From positions 1,256,230 through 1,320,229 of the forward strand of contig NZ_LN851186.1 in the NCBI RefSeq assembly GCF_001243895.1: 64,000 bases of DNA, written 5' to 3'. The stretch's first letter is position 1, and each line of letters begins with the position of its first letter. Shown here piece after piece: positions 17,244 to 26,506 of the stretch. The notes under the pieces are model-generated. The model did not search any database. It saw only the letters and a list, made by a program, of their open reading frames with translations, and was not told where the DNA came from. Both the position numbers and the translations under genes were made by a program. This DNA comes from Bacillus testis (GTDB taxonomy: Bacteria > Bacillota > Bacilli > Bacillales > DSM-1321).

Positions 17244-18578
17244 ATGAGAATCATTATTATTGGCGGTGAAGCGGCTGGGATGAGCGCCGCTGCTAAAGCA
17301 AAGCGGATGGCAAAAGAAGCAAGCGTGGTTGTCTATGAAATGAGCGATATTGTCTCTTTTGGGGCATGCGGCCTGCCGTATTATGTAGGAGACTTCTACG
17401 ATGACGAAGACCGGATGGTGGCAAGAACGGCTGAAAAGTTCAGAGAAACAGGAATTGACGTAAAAACACTTCATCAAGTGACAACGATTGATGCTAACAA
17501 CAAACAGGTGAATGTTAAAAACCTGGCTACGGGAGAAGAATTTATCGATCAATATGATCGCCTATTTATCGCTACAGGCGCCCAAGCGATTATTCCTCCA
17601 TTTGCAGGAAAAGATCTTAAAAATGTCTTCACATTGAAGACCATGGAAGATGGCATTGCTTTAAAGGAAGCAGCCATGCAGAAGGATCACCAGCATGTAG
17701 TGGTGATTGGTGCAGGGTATATCGGCCTTGAAGTGGTGGAAGCAATGAAGAAATTGGGGAAAGACGTGACCTTGATCCAATTGACTGACCATATTCTGCC
17801 GGATAGCTTCGATAGCGATATCGCTAGCATCTTGGAACAGGAAATCCTTTCACATAAGGTGAACCTAAAGTTGTCTGAAATGGTCACTTCTTTAAAAGGT
17901 GAAGAAAAGGTACAGGCTGTCTTGACGGATAAAGGAGAATATAAAGCCGATATCGTCGTGATTGCAACAGGTGTGCGCCCGAATACAGCGTTCCTGAAAA
18001 ACACAGGCATTGAAATGCTCGGCAACGGCGCGATCAAAATTAATGAACGCGGAGAAACATCTCTTCAGGATGTTTACGCAGCAGGGGATTGTGCGAGTGT
18101 TTACCATCTTGTCCGCAAAGAAGATGTCTACATCCCTCTGGCGACTACAGCCAACAAAATCGGACGCATCATCGGCGAAAACTTGGCAGGGAGTTCATCA
18201 ACATTTGAAGGGACACTGGGTTCAGCTTGCTTGAAGGTAATGGACTTTGAAGCAGGCCGAACAGGTATCGGAGAGAAAGAAGCAGAAAAAATGGGCATCC
18301 CCTATAAAACAGTCTTCATCTCCGACAAAAACCAAACTAATTACTATCCCGGACAAGAATCTATCCATGCAAAACTGATTTACCATGCCGATACGAAGGT
18401 AATCCTTGGCGGACAGATTGTCGGAAAGAATGGAGCTGTACTGCGTGTCGATGCGCTGGCAGTAGCTATCTATAGCGGATTGACCACATCCCAATTGGGC
18501 ATGATGGATTTCTGTTATGCTCCGCCTTTTGCGCGTACTTGGGACGTCATGAACGTAGCGGGCAACGTAGCTAAATAA
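17244..18578 (+). CDS. cdr: CoA-disulfide reductase
   Basis: A 444-residue single-cysteine pyridine-nucleotide disulfide reductase. FAD site IIIIGGEAAGMSAA at 3-16; active Cys42 in SFGACGLPYYVGD; NAD(P) site VVIGAGYIGLE; FAD motif DVYAAGDCAS; C-terminal dimer domain with NYYPGQE and YAPPFARTWD, which carry the conserved tyrosines of CoA-disulfide reductases. There is no fused rhodanese domain. It would reduce CoA disulfide or related low-molecular-weight disulfides/persulfides, a sensible partner for cystine uptake. AGAAAGGAAG precedes the ATG. Its TAA stop is also the left tip of repeat copy D. Confidence 0.88.
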   Translation: MRIIIIGGEAAGMSAAAKAKRMAKEASVVVYEMSDIVSFGACGLPYYVGDFYDDEDRMVARTAEKFRETGIDVKTLHQVTTIDANNKQVNVKNLATGEEFIDQYDRLFIATGAQAIIPPFAGKDLKNVFTLKTMEDGIALKEAAMQKDHQHVVVIGAGYIGLEVVEAMKKLGKDVTLIQLTDHILPDSFDSDIASILEQEILSHKVNLKLSEMVTSLKGEEKVQAVLTDKGEYKADIVVIATGVRPNTAFLKNTGIEMLGNGAIKINERGETSLQDVYAAGDCASVYHLVRKEDVYIPLATTANKIGRIIGENLAGSSSTFEGTLGSACLKVMDFEAGRTGIGEKEAEKMGIPYKTVFISDKNQTNYYPGQESIHAKLIYHADTKVILGGQIVGKNGAVLRVDALAVAIYSGLTTSQLGMMDFCYAPPFARTWDVMNVAGNVAK

Positions 18579-18648
18579 AGTGTGATTTACTTCTTCGCTT
18601 TACTCTTGCTTTAAGTGGGAGTCTTAGCGCTCGTTATAATTGCGATAA
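18576..18648 (+). repeat. Dispersed two-hairpin repeat, copy D (first hairpin deleted)
   Basis: Starts in the cdr stop codon (ATAAAGTG), lacks the first hairpin, then TTACTTCTTCGCTTTACTC, TTTAAGTGGGAGTCTTAGCG and CTCGTTATAATTGCG, closing with ATAAA. Both edges carry ATAAA, as expected for a 5-bp target duplication. Confidence 0.7.
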
Positions 18649-18652
18649 ATAT

Positions 18653-18682
18653 CAGGCCTCACAGAGATGTGGGGCTTTTTTG
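18653..18682 (+). terminator. Terminator after cdr
   Basis: GGCCTCACA paired with TGTGGGGCT, then TTTTTT. Confidence 0.75.
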
Positions 18683-18810
18683 ACGTTCTAGATGCATAGG
18701 GGTTCAAGCAGTGAAGAAAACTAGGATGAAAAGGAATGTGCTGTCATTAGCAGTATTCCCAAGCTCACAGCGTGAATATGCTGATGTGAAAACAGAAAGG
18801 ATCCTAGAAT

Positions 18811-20202
18811 GTGAATATGATTAATCTGGTTGTGACCATCCTTATTTTTATTGGAATGCTATATATCCTTTGGAAGATGCAAAAAAAGTTCATTTCTTTT
18901 CCGAAACGGGTATTTACCGGCCTAGGCCTGGGCATTGCTTTTGGTGCAGTGCTTCAGCTTATATATGGCGCGGACTCATCCATTCTTCAGACAGCCACAG
19001 ATTGGTTTGGCATTGTGGGCAATGGATATGTGAGACTGTTAAAGATGATTGTGATGCCTCTTATTATGGTTTCGATCATATCATCCATCGCTAACGTGAC
19101 ATCTTCTAAAAATATAGGCAAGTTAGCTGGGCTCATCATTGCCATCCTCGTTTTTACTACCTTAATCGCAGCAAGCGTCGGGGTTCTGTCGGCTAATGTC
19201 TTTCATTTGAACGCAGAAAATATCCAGGCAGGAGCGGCCGAGGAGGAACGGGCCGGGGAGCTTAAGGATCAAGTCGGCGATGCGACAACCTCTATTCCCG
19301 AAAAAGTGCTGGAATTTATCCCTGTCAACCCATTTGAGGATATGACTGGCGCACGCCCTACTTCGACACTTGGTGTAGTGATTTTTGCCTCCTTTATCGG
19401 TGTTGCTTCATTAGGTGTACGGCGAAAAAAGCCGGCCCAGTTCGAGACATTCAAGAAAATGGTTGATGCTCTGTATGCAATTGTCATGAGAGTAGTTACT
19501 CTTATTTTAAGATTGACGCCCTTTGGTGTTTTGGCTCTGATGACCAATACAATCGCCACCACCAAGTTGGCCGGGATCATTAATCTGTCCGCCTTTGTTG
19601 TAGCTTCATATGCAGCTTTAATCGTAATGATACTGATCCATCTGTTATTAATTTTCCTAGTTGGATTGAACCCTCTGCAGTTTTTGAAAAAAGCAATGCC
19701 AGCCCTGACATTTGCCTTTACTTCACGTACAAGTGCCGGGACTATTCCAATCAATGTCCAGGTGCAGACAAAAGGCATGGGAGTGCCGGAAGGAGGCGCT
19801 AATTTAGCTGCAACATTTGGATCGTCCATCGGCCAGAATGGGTGCGCAGGTATTTATCCGGCTATGCTAGCGGTCATGATTGCCCCTACTGTAGGCATTG
19901 ACCCTTTAGATGCCGGCTTTATCATAAAGTTGATTATTATTGTAGCCATTTCCTCATTCGGGGTAGCGGGTGTTGGAGGCGGCGCTACGTTTGCGGCATT
20001 GATTGTATTATCCGCGATGAACCTTCCCGTAGGCCTGGCAGGTCTTCTGATTTCCATTGAACCCTTGATTGATATGGGACGGACTGCTGTAAATGTTTCA
20101 GGGAGCATGACAGCCGGGGTTGTTTCCGCCAAGCTAATGCATGATTTGGATGTTGATGTGTATCGGTCGGTTAAAAGCGATGGGGTAGGCGATGATATTT
20201 AA
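18811..20202 (+). CDS. Second TcyP-type L-cystine symporter
   Basis: A 463-residue SLC1-type symporter nearly colinear with the TcyP at 15753: the same LLKMIVMPLIMVSIIS, FAFTSRTSAGTIPIN and SSIGQNGCAGIYPAM segments, and the same long loop RPTSTLGVVIF. The acidic tail is shorter. The start is GTG at 18811 behind AGAAAGG; an ATG two codons later is an alternative. It has its own upstream region after a terminator, so it can be expressed independently of the first copy. Its TAA stop lies in the left tip of repeat copy E. Confidence 0.9.
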   Translation: MNMINLVVTILIFIGMLYILWKMQKKFISFPKRVFTGLGLGIAFGAVLQLIYGADSSILQTATDWFGIVGNGYVRLLKMIVMPLIMVSIISSIANVTSSKNIGKLAGLIIAILVFTTLIAASVGVLSANVFHLNAENIQAGAAEEERAGELKDQVGDATTSIPEKVLEFIPVNPFEDMTGARPTSTLGVVIFASFIGVASLGVRRKKPAQFETFKKMVDALYAIVMRVVTLILRLTPFGVLALMTNTIATTKLAGIINLSAFVVASYAALIVMILIHLLLIFLVGLNPLQFLKKAMPALTFAFTSRTSAGTIPINVQVQTKGMGVPEGGANLAATFGSSIGQNGCAGIYPAMLAVMIAPTVGIDPLDAGFIIKLIIIVAISSFGVAGVGGGATFAALIVLSAMNLPVGLAGLLISIEPLIDMGRTAVNVSGSMTAGVVSAKLMHDLDVDVYRSVKSDGVGDDI

Positions 20203-20304
20203 AGTGAACCTTTAATCGTTCGTTAAACCAATCGGGTTCTTACTGGCGTTTGATTTCTCACTTACACTTCTTCGTCTTCTCTCCCTACAGTTAGAATGGG
20301 ATAA
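20200..20304 (+). repeat. Dispersed two-hairpin repeat, copy E
   Basis: Begins at the stop codon of the second tcyP: TAAAGTGAACCTTTAATCG, then TTAAACCAATCGGGTTCTTA, CTGGCGTTTGATTTCTCAC, TTACACTTCTTCGTCTTC and CAGTTAGAATGGGATAA. Parts of both hairpins are lost. Confidence 0.75.
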
Positions 20305-20320
20305 TAAAATGCGGTTCAGC

Positions 20321-20353
20321 AAAAAGGGTGCATCATGGCGATGTACCCTTTTC
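20321..20353 (+). terminator. Terminator of the second tcyP gene
   Basis: AAAAGGGTGCATC paired with GATGTACCCTTTT, one mismatch, directly after repeat copy E. Confidence 0.7.
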
Positions 20354-20589
20354 ATGCTATTTCCCATTTTATTCTTTCTAAAATGTGGTGTTTGTTTAAA
20401 TGGTGGGTTATATTGGATGTTTATGTGATAAAAACTGCGTCTAAAGTATCGTTGAGGGGATGGTTTTGCCTAAAAAAGACAAAAGAGTAGTAGGCGAGTT
20501 CCGTTGTTTGATAATGAACTAATAGTCTATATATAATAAGTAGGTTAAATTTTCGTAACGTTTTTAATCGTTGTACAGGAGGAAGAAAA

Positions 20590-21312
20590 ATGAAGCAATT
20601 GAAAGACAAAACCGCAATCATCACAGGTGCAGGCAAGGGCATAGGCAGAGCTACGGCGATAGATTTGGCTAAAGAAGGAGTAAATCTGGGCTTGCTTGCG
20701 AGAAGTGAGGAAGAATTAAAAATGCTCTGCGCGGAACTGACGGAGACATATGGCATTCAGGCCATTTATGCGACAGCTGATATAGCCGATCGAGAGCAAG
20801 TGGAGAAAGCGGCTGATTTCCTGATCGGACAGTTAGGAAAAATAGATATTCTAATCAATAATGCAGGCATGGCCCAATTCGGTACCTTTTTGGAAATGGA
20901 TCCAAACATTTGGGAACGAATCATCCAAGTCAATTTAATGGGCACTTACTACGTGACTCGTAAAATATTGCCGGAAATTCTAAAACAGAAGGAAGGCAGT
21001 GTAATTAATGTAGCATCCACTGCAGGAGAAAAAGGATTTGCGACTGGCAGTGCATACGCCGCATCCAAATTTGCTGTCATGGGGCTGACTGAGTCTTTAA
21101 TGCAGGAAGTCCGGAAGCAGAATGTGCGGGTGACAGCGATTACTCCAAGCACGGTCAATACGGCTTTGGCGGTGAACAGCGGATTGAAAATCGGCGATGA
21201 AGATCGGATGATGCAACCGGAAGATGTATCAGAATTGATTTTGTCGATTCTCCATCTATCACCGCGCGTGTTCATCAAAACGGCGGGTATTTGGACCACT
21301 AATCCGCAATAA
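20590..21312 (+). CDS. SDR-family 3-ketoacyl-(ACP)-reductase-like oxidoreductase
   Basis: A 240-residue classical short-chain dehydrogenase. Cofactor loop TGAGKGIGRA (12-21), NNAG (about 91-94), catalytic Ser in NVASTAG, and YAASK as the Tyr/Lys pair. GLLARSEEEL after the second strand suggests NADPH use. It is FabG-like in sequence but stands alone, so a general carbonyl or 3-oxoacyl substrate is possible. AGGAGGAAG precedes the ATG. Confidence 0.88.
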   Translation: MKQLKDKTAIITGAGKGIGRATAIDLAKEGVNLGLLARSEEELKMLCAELTETYGIQAIYATADIADREQVEKAADFLIGQLGKIDILINNAGMAQFGTFLEMDPNIWERIIQVNLMGTYYVTRKILPEILKQKEGSVINVASTAGEKGFATGSAYAASKFAVMGLTESLMQEVRKQNVRVTAITPSTVNTALAVNSGLKIGDEDRMMQPEDVSELILSILHLSPRVFIKTAGIWTTNPQ

Positions 21313-21474
21313 GGAACACTATTGAGGCGATGGCATACAATGAAGAATGGGTGAAAGCCCATTCTTATGCATAAAAAAGATATATAATTATTGATAATGA
21401 TGATAATATAAAGAATAATATGACGGTTAAATGAAAATTCAACTCGTCTGTACACTTGGAGTAGGAGGGACAAA

Positions 21475-22140
21475 ATGAAGAAGCAAACACGTATTCACCC
21501 TTTGCTCTTTTTAATCCCATTGATATTGTTAGGACCTGTTTATTCATTCCTTAATCAGTCGACTGAAGGAGCATATCCCATTACGGTCCCTTTAGACGAC
21601 AGCATCCCATTTATTAAGGAATTTATTATTCCTTACGTGGTATGGTATCCATTCATATATAGTGCGCTGATCTATCTATGTTTTAAAGAGCGTAAATTAT
21701 ATTTTGTGGCGCTAAGCAGCCTTATTGCTGGGAAAATCATTGCTTTTATTGTCTATGCAACCTGGCAAACGACTGTGCCTCGTCCGGAGGTGACAGGGAA
21801 TGATGTATTTTCGCAACTTGTCCGTTTCATATACAGCAATGACCAGCCAGTAAATTGCTTCCCAAGCATCCATGTAATGACTACTTTTATTATTATGTTG
21901 GTGGCGATTAAACGAATCAAGAAGACGCCATGGCTGTCCATAGGTGCGCTGACCATCGGTGTGCTGATCATCTTGTCCACTTTGTTTACCAAGCAACATG
22001 CATTGCTTGATGTATTATCTGGGTTGGGACTGGGGGCCGTCATGTATACCATTTCATATGCCCTCTGGTCGATGGCTTGGAACCGTGTAAGCCTGCCGTT
22101 TACTTCGGTCAGGGAACGAGCGGGAGAAATCAGGAAATGA
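21475..22140 (+). CDS. PAP2-family phosphatase, membrane
   Basis: A 221-residue integral membrane protein with about six helices. Catalytic signature parts are TVPRPEV, CFPSIHVMTTF (the PSxH motif) and TKQHALLDVLSG (the HxxxD motif), as in the PAP2_3/inositolphosphotransferase-like branch. The substrate is probably a lipid phosphate or pyrophosphate on the outer membrane face. GTAGGAGGG precedes the ATG. The terminator stem overlaps the stop codon. Two GATAAT hexamers at 21393-21407 might be part of an iron or other regulator site. Confidence 0.88.
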   Translation: MKKQTRIHPLLFLIPLILLGPVYSFLNQSTEGAYPITVPLDDSIPFIKEFIIPYVVWYPFIYSALIYLCFKERKLYFVALSSLIAGKIIAFIVYATWQTTVPRPEVTGNDVFSQLVRFIYSNDQPVNCFPSIHVMTTFIIMLVAIKRIKKTPWLSIGALTIGVLIILSTLFTKQHALLDVLSGLGLGAVMYTISYALWSMAWNRVSLPFTSVRERAGEIRK

Positions 22141-22163
22141 GGAAGCTCATTTCCTGATTTTTT
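22129..22163 (+). terminator. Terminator overlapping the PAP2 gene stop
   Basis: Perfect 13-base arms ATCAGGAAATGAG and CTCATTTCCTGAT with a four-base loop, then TTTTT. Confidence 0.9.
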
Positions 22164-22229
22164 GTCTATACTGTTTGTTATGGGCGTATGTCCGAATAAG
22201 GGGATTAGGAGAGTAGGTCAGGAAATAAC

Positions 22230-23183
22230 ATGATTAGAACGATTGCAATAAATGAACACAATGAGCTTGTCATGAACCCTTCATTTGCTGAACTTGCAAA
22301 GATGCAATGGTATTGGGTCGATTTTAATATGCCGTCAAAAGAGGAAATAACAGTACTTGACTCGGTTTTTCACTTTCACCCATTAGCCATAGAAGATTGT
22401 GTGGATCGGCTTCAACGTCCGAAATTGGACTACTATGAGAACTTGAGCTTTCTGGTGATCCATGCGCTGAATGAAGAAACGCTGGAAGCGTATGAGGTCG
22501 ATTTATTCATCGGCGAACATTTTTTGGTGACGTTTCATTATGAGGACTTAAAGGAATTAAACTATACATGGGAGCTTTTCCAACAGAATAAAGAAGGGGT
22601 TCACCATACGGCTGTTGAAGTGAGCTACACCATTTTTGATAAGATTGTGGATACGTTCTTTCCTATCATACAGAGACTGGAAGACCGAATTCTTACGATT
22701 GAAAATCTTCATGAAATGAAAAAAGCGCATGACTCGGTTATCCATCAAACATTTGATGTTAGGAAGGACTTGCTGACGATCAGGAAGACCATTTTGCCCA
22801 TGAGGGATTTAATGTACAGAATCCTCGAATCAAAGAGATTCATCATCCAAGAACAAAAAAGGGCTTATTTCAAGGATATTTATGACCACTTATTGAAGCT
22901 GAGTGAAATGATTGAATCGAACCGGGAGTTAAGCTCGGATATCAGGGATAATTATATCTCGTTGAATTCATTTCGCATGAATACGATTATGAAAACATTA
23001 ACGGTCATCACCACTATTTTTATGCCTTTGACTTTCCTTGCCGGCTTATATGGAATGAATTTTGCGAACATGCCTGAACTTAAATGGCATTATGGCTATT
23101 TTATTGTGCTGGGCGTCATGATTGTTCTGGGCCTTGTGATGTTTTTATGGTTTAAATATAAAGGCTGGTTTGATGATGAATGA
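22230..23183 (+). CDS. corA: CorA-family magnesium/divalent cation transporter
   Basis: A 317-residue CorA channel: long N-terminal cytosolic domain with HFHPLAIEDCVDRLQRPK, long stalk helix, and two C-terminal membrane helices joined by YGMNF (in LAGLYGMNFANMPEL), the selectivity signature. It forms pentamers for Mg2+ (or Co2+/Ni2+) movement. The gene has a weak ribosome site (GGAGAG near 22209) and its own terminator. Paralogs may exist elsewhere in the genome, so the symbol denotes the family. Confidence 0.92.
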   Translation: MIRTIAINEHNELVMNPSFAELAKMQWYWVDFNMPSKEEITVLDSVFHFHPLAIEDCVDRLQRPKLDYYENLSFLVIHALNEETLEAYEVDLFIGEHFLVTFHYEDLKELNYTWELFQQNKEGVHHTAVEVSYTIFDKIVDTFFPIIQRLEDRILTIENLHEMKKAHDSVIHQTFDVRKDLLTIRKTILPMRDLMYRILESKRFIIQEQKRAYFKDIYDHLLKLSEMIESNRELSSDIRDNYISLNSFRMNTIMKTLTVITTIFMPLTFLAGLYGMNFANMPELKWHYGYFIVLGVMIVLGLVMFLWFKYKGWFDDE

Positions 23184-23212
23184 ACAGGAGTGGTTTTATT
23201 CTCCTGTTTTTT
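23183..23212 (+). terminator. Terminator of corA
   Basis: AACAGGAG paired with CTCCTGTT, then TTTT; begins at the stop codon. Confidence 0.85.
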
Positions 23213-23220
23213 CCTATTCT

Positions 23221-23275
23221 TATTAGCGTTTATTCTCCCACTTACACTTCTTTGCCTTCACTTCCGTGTTGCATT
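23221..23275 (+). repeat. Dispersed two-hairpin repeat, copy F (3-prime part)
   Basis: TATTAGCGTTTATTCTCCCAC, TTACACTTCTTTGCCTTCAC, TTCCGTGTT, then CATTCATAAA at the edge. Confidence 0.6.
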
Positions 23276-23422
23276 CATAAATCTTATGCTCAAAAGAACA
23301 TACATCTAGTCCTGCCCGCTTATAACCAGTCCCTATTCATTAATATTCATTGACTTTGTAGAATAATGAGGGTATTTGCGGTAAAATAGTTATATTATGG
23401 ATAATTAGGTGTGGAGGTTTCT

Positions 23423-23743
23423 ATGGGAAAAAACGCGAAAATATCCTATATGTTCTTGCTTGCTACGTTGCTGCTTGCCATTGTCAATTATGTGGGGGTG
23501 GGTTCGTTGTCCATAGCCAGCATTGGCGCAAATAAATGGCTAGGTTGGGCTGTGTTCGGATTTTTGAATGCATCAATCCTTTTATTGGTTCTTCTTCCGC
23601 TGGCAGGCTTTGGGGCTGCACTCAAGGTAGCAGAGGGTAAATACAAAAAAAGGCTTATGATTGCACACGGTGTATGTATATGCTCAATATCGGCGTATTC
23701 CTGCTACATAGGATTTGTGCATTGGTCCAATTATCTGGCATAA
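23423..23743 (+). CDS. Small integral membrane protein, unknown function
   Basis: A 106-residue protein with three hydrophobic helices (about 8-28, 38-68, 83-103) and a short basic loop (EGKYKKRL). No family recognised. ATG at 23423 follows GGAGG by five bases; the in-frame GTG at 23411 is too close to any ribosome site. It lies ahead of the MurJ-like gene with a 126-base gap. Confidence 0.65.
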   Translation: MGKNAKISYMFLLATLLLAIVNYVGVGSLSIASIGANKWLGWAVFGFLNASILLLVLLPLAGFGAALKVAEGKYKKRLMIAHGVCICSISAYSCYIGFVHWSNYLA

Positions 23744-23869
23744 GTGGAATGGGCAAAAACATGTGTGTCCGACTGGTTTAAGCGTACCTATCCTTAAATC
23801 AGTTTCAACTGGTGACGGATGGACTTATTGTACGTTAAATGGGAGAGGTATCAGGGGGAGGCAAAAGAT

Positions 23870-25516
23870 GTGGCGCCAAACAGATCCTTTATAAGAGGGA
23901 CAATGATCGTAACGCTCGGTACGTTTTTCATTAAATTTATTGGGATGATTTATGTCATCCCTTTTTATCATTTAGTGAAGGAACAGGGCGGTGCGCTCTA
24001 CATGTACGGATATATTCCGTTCACCATTTTTCTCAGTATCGCAACGGGAGGTATTCCGTTGGCTGTAGCAAAGTTTGTCAGCAAGTACAATGAGTTGGGG
24101 GATTATCGGACAAGCAGGCGCATTTTCAAATCGGGCTTTTTATTGATGGGGATGACAGGGTTCATAGCTTTCATTGCCCTTTATGGATTGGCTCCCTGGT
24201 TTGCCGGGAGGATGCTTGCTGATGATACACAAGGAAACACCCTGGGAGATACAACCATGGTCATACGGATGACGAGTTTTTCCCTTCTGCTTGTTCCTGT
24301 GATGGGCTTGATTAGGGGGTTTTTCCAAGGGCACCAATCAATGGGCCCGACGACACTGTCGCAGATGGTCGAGCAAGTTGTCCGGATTGTTGTCCTTCTA
24401 GGAGCAGCCTTTCTCATTTTGCGCGTATTCGGCGGCAGTATCGCCCAAGCTGTCGGATGGGCAACATTTTCAGCCTTTATCGGTGCTGCGGCAGGCTTGG
24501 CGGTTTTGCTGGCCTACTGGTTCAAGCGGAAGAAACACTTGAATAGGCTGCTCCTGAAACAGCGGGTATTTGAAGATTTGATCCCGTATAAAACGTTATA
24601 TAAGGAATTACTGCTATATGCTTTTCCTTTTGTTTTTGTCGGCATTGCTATTCCTGCTTTCCAGCAGGTGGATGCCCTGACGTTCAACCGGACTTTAAGC
24701 AATATGGGATTTGACAAAGAGGCGGCCAATGTGATTTTTTCCGGCTTCACCATGTATGCACATAAATTGATTATGATACCAGTTTCTCTAGCAACTGCTT
24801 TTAGCTTGACGCTTGTTCCTGCTATCACCAAGCTGCATTATCGAAATGACCGAGAGAGTCTGCATCGCCAAATCTCACAAATCCTGCAGGCCACACTCTT
24901 TTTAACGTTGCCTGCAGTGATCGGAATGTCTGCTATTGCATATCCCTTGTACGCCAGCTTTTATAAAGTGGAGGCAGCCTCTTTGTATGGAGGGAATATA
25001 CTTAGATGGTACGCACCTGTCGCTATCCTGTTTGCTTTTTATTCAGTCAATGCAGCCATCCTGCAGGGATTGAACAGGCAAAAAGCAGCTGTAGTTGCGT
25101 TAATGATTGGCCTTTTGTTAAAGGCTGTCCTGAATGTTCCGTTGATTCGCCTGATGGGAGCGGACGGTGCTGTATTGGCAACAGGCATTGGATTTATGGG
25201 CGCCGTGGCCTATACATTCGCCAAAATAAAAAAATATACTCACATGAATTTTCACTTTGTCATTAGGCGTTCACTGCTGATTTGTCTGATTACCCTGTTG
25301 ATGGCAGGGGGAGTGCTGTTGTTGCAATTTTTCCTTTCTCCTTTGCTATCTTATAGCCAAGGGAAATGGCAGTCCATTCTACTGGCGGTTATGGGTGGAA
25401 TTGCAGGGGTCGCCATATACGGCGGGCTAACACTGAAAACGACACTGGCAAGCAGAATTTTGGGAGAACGATTTACTTCCAAGGTTTCCCGCTTCTTTTC
25501 TGCAAAAGCATCCTGA
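23870..25516 (+). CDS. murJ: MurJ/SpoVB-type lipid-linked precursor flippase (YtgP-like)
   Basis: A 548-residue MOP-superfamily protein with about 14 membrane helices. RSFIRGTMIVTLGTFFIKF, GGIPLAVAKFVSKYNELGDY, GFFQGHQSMGPTTLSQMVEQ and PAFQQVDALTFNR are the family blocks, and it aligns with B. subtilis YtgP, identified as its MurJ. It would flip lipid II to the outer face. The GTG at 23870 lies eight bases after GGGGGAGG and gives the family length; an ATG at 23819 adds 17 unrelated residues without a ribosome site. SpoVB-type paralogs have similar sequence, so the exact role is inferred. Confidence 0.85.
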   Translation: MAPNRSFIRGTMIVTLGTFFIKFIGMIYVIPFYHLVKEQGGALYMYGYIPFTIFLSIATGGIPLAVAKFVSKYNELGDYRTSRRIFKSGFLLMGMTGFIAFIALYGLAPWFAGRMLADDTQGNTLGDTTMVIRMTSFSLLLVPVMGLIRGFFQGHQSMGPTTLSQMVEQVVRIVVLLGAAFLILRVFGGSIAQAVGWATFSAFIGAAAGLAVLLAYWFKRKKHLNRLLLKQRVFEDLIPYKTLYKELLLYAFPFVFVGIAIPAFQQVDALTFNRTLSNMGFDKEAANVIFSGFTMYAHKLIMIPVSLATAFSLTLVPAITKLHYRNDRESLHRQISQILQATLFLTLPAVIGMSAIAYPLYASFYKVEAASLYGGNILRWYAPVAILFAFYSVNAAILQGLNRQKAAVVALMIGLLLKAVLNVPLIRLMGADGAVLATGIGFMGAVAYTFAKIKKYTHMNFHFVIRRSLLICLITLLMAGGVLLLQFFLSPLLSYSQGKWQSILLAVMGGIAGVAIYGGLTLKTTLASRILGERFTSKVSRFFSAKAS

Positions 25517-25521
25517 CATAA

Positions 25522-25560
25522 AGATAAGCCCCCACATCATGCGGGGGCTTATTTCTTTTT
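25522..25560. terminator. Bidirectional terminator between murJ and ldh
   Basis: ATAAGCCCCC paired with GGGGGCTTAT with A- and T-runs on either side, between converging genes. Confidence 0.88.
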
Positions 25561-26506
25561 AGATGACAGGCTTCATCGTTTCTTTCAACACGGAGATGGA
25601 GTGATCTAGTTTTTTCATTTCTTCTTCTGAAAGATCCAATTCGATGACGGATTCCACTCCATTGCGTGAAATTACTGCTGGAGCGCTTGAATACACGTCA
25701 TGTTGTCCATAAAGACCTTCCAGGTAAACGGATACCGGAAGAATCGCTCTCTCATTATTCAGCACGGCTTTCGTAATCCTTGCTACACACATGCCAATCC
25801 CGAAATAAGTCGCTTTCTTTCTTTCGATAATATAATAGGCAGCATCGCGGACACCGATAAAAATTTCTTCCAGATCTGCTTCATTATACTTGCCGCCATG
25901 CTTCTTAATGTACTCTTTGATAGGCTGCGAAGCGATGGAACAGTGGCTCCAAGTAGCAAATTCCGTATCACCGTGTTCACCCATAATGTATGTATGGATA
26001 TTGCGGGGATCGACGTCAAAATACTCGGAAAGCGCAGAACGCAGTCTTGATGTATCTAGCGTTGTTCCGGAACCGATGACAGATGATTTCGGCAGCCCGG
26101 ATTCTTTCCATGCAATATAGGTCATAATATCGACCGGATTGGACGCAACGATAAAAATGCCGTTGAATCCGGATGCCATGATGCTTTTTATGATGCTTTT
26201 CATAATGGCTGCATTACGTTCCACTAAAGCGAGGCGCGTTTCACCTGGTTTTTGGTTAACGCCGGCAGTAATGATGATCACTTCTGCATCTTTGCAGTCA
26301 CTATAATCCCCGGCACGGACTTTTACACGTGAAGGGCCGAACGGTACGCCATGCCGCAAATCGGCCGCTTCACCTTCCGCTTTTGCTGTATCGAGGTCAA
26401 TGAGGATCAATTCTTCGGCGATGCCTTGGTTCACAATTGAATAGGCGATTGCTGTTCCTACAAATCCGGTTCCCACAATGGCCACTTTTTTCGTATCTCT
26501 ATTCAA
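25559..26506 (-). CDS. ldh: L-lactate dehydrogenase
   Basis: A 315-residue NAD-dependent L-LDH. Rossmann motif GTGFVG at 12-17; specificity loop NQKPGETR (84-91) with Gln85 that selects lactate over malate and Arg91; catalytic His in IMGEHGDTEFATWSH. It reduces pyruvate to lactate during fermentation. AAGGAGTG precedes the ATG. I found no convincing Rex-type TTGTGA palindrome in the 200 bases upstream. It converges on murJ. Confidence 0.95.
   Translation of the reverse strand: MNRDTKKVAIVGTGFVGTAIAYSIVNQGIAEELILIDLDTAKAEGEAADLRHGVPFGPSRVKVRAGDYSDCKDAEVIIITAGVNQKPGETRLALVERNAAIMKSIIKSIMASGFNGIFIVASNPVDIMTYIAWKESGLPKSSVIGSGTTLDTSRLRSALSEYFDVDPRNIHTYIMGEHGDTEFATWSHCSIASQPIKEYIKKHGGKYNEADLEEIFIGVRDAAYYIIERKKATYFGIGMCVARITKAVLNNERAILPVSVYLEGLYGQHDVYSSAPAVISRNGVESVIELDLSEEEMKKLDHSISVLKETMKPVI

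Noticed and set aside
18726-18824. 32-codon frame overlapping the start of the second tcyP, possibly a leader peptide
   Set aside because: No ribosome site and no run of regulatory codons; overlap is probably chance.
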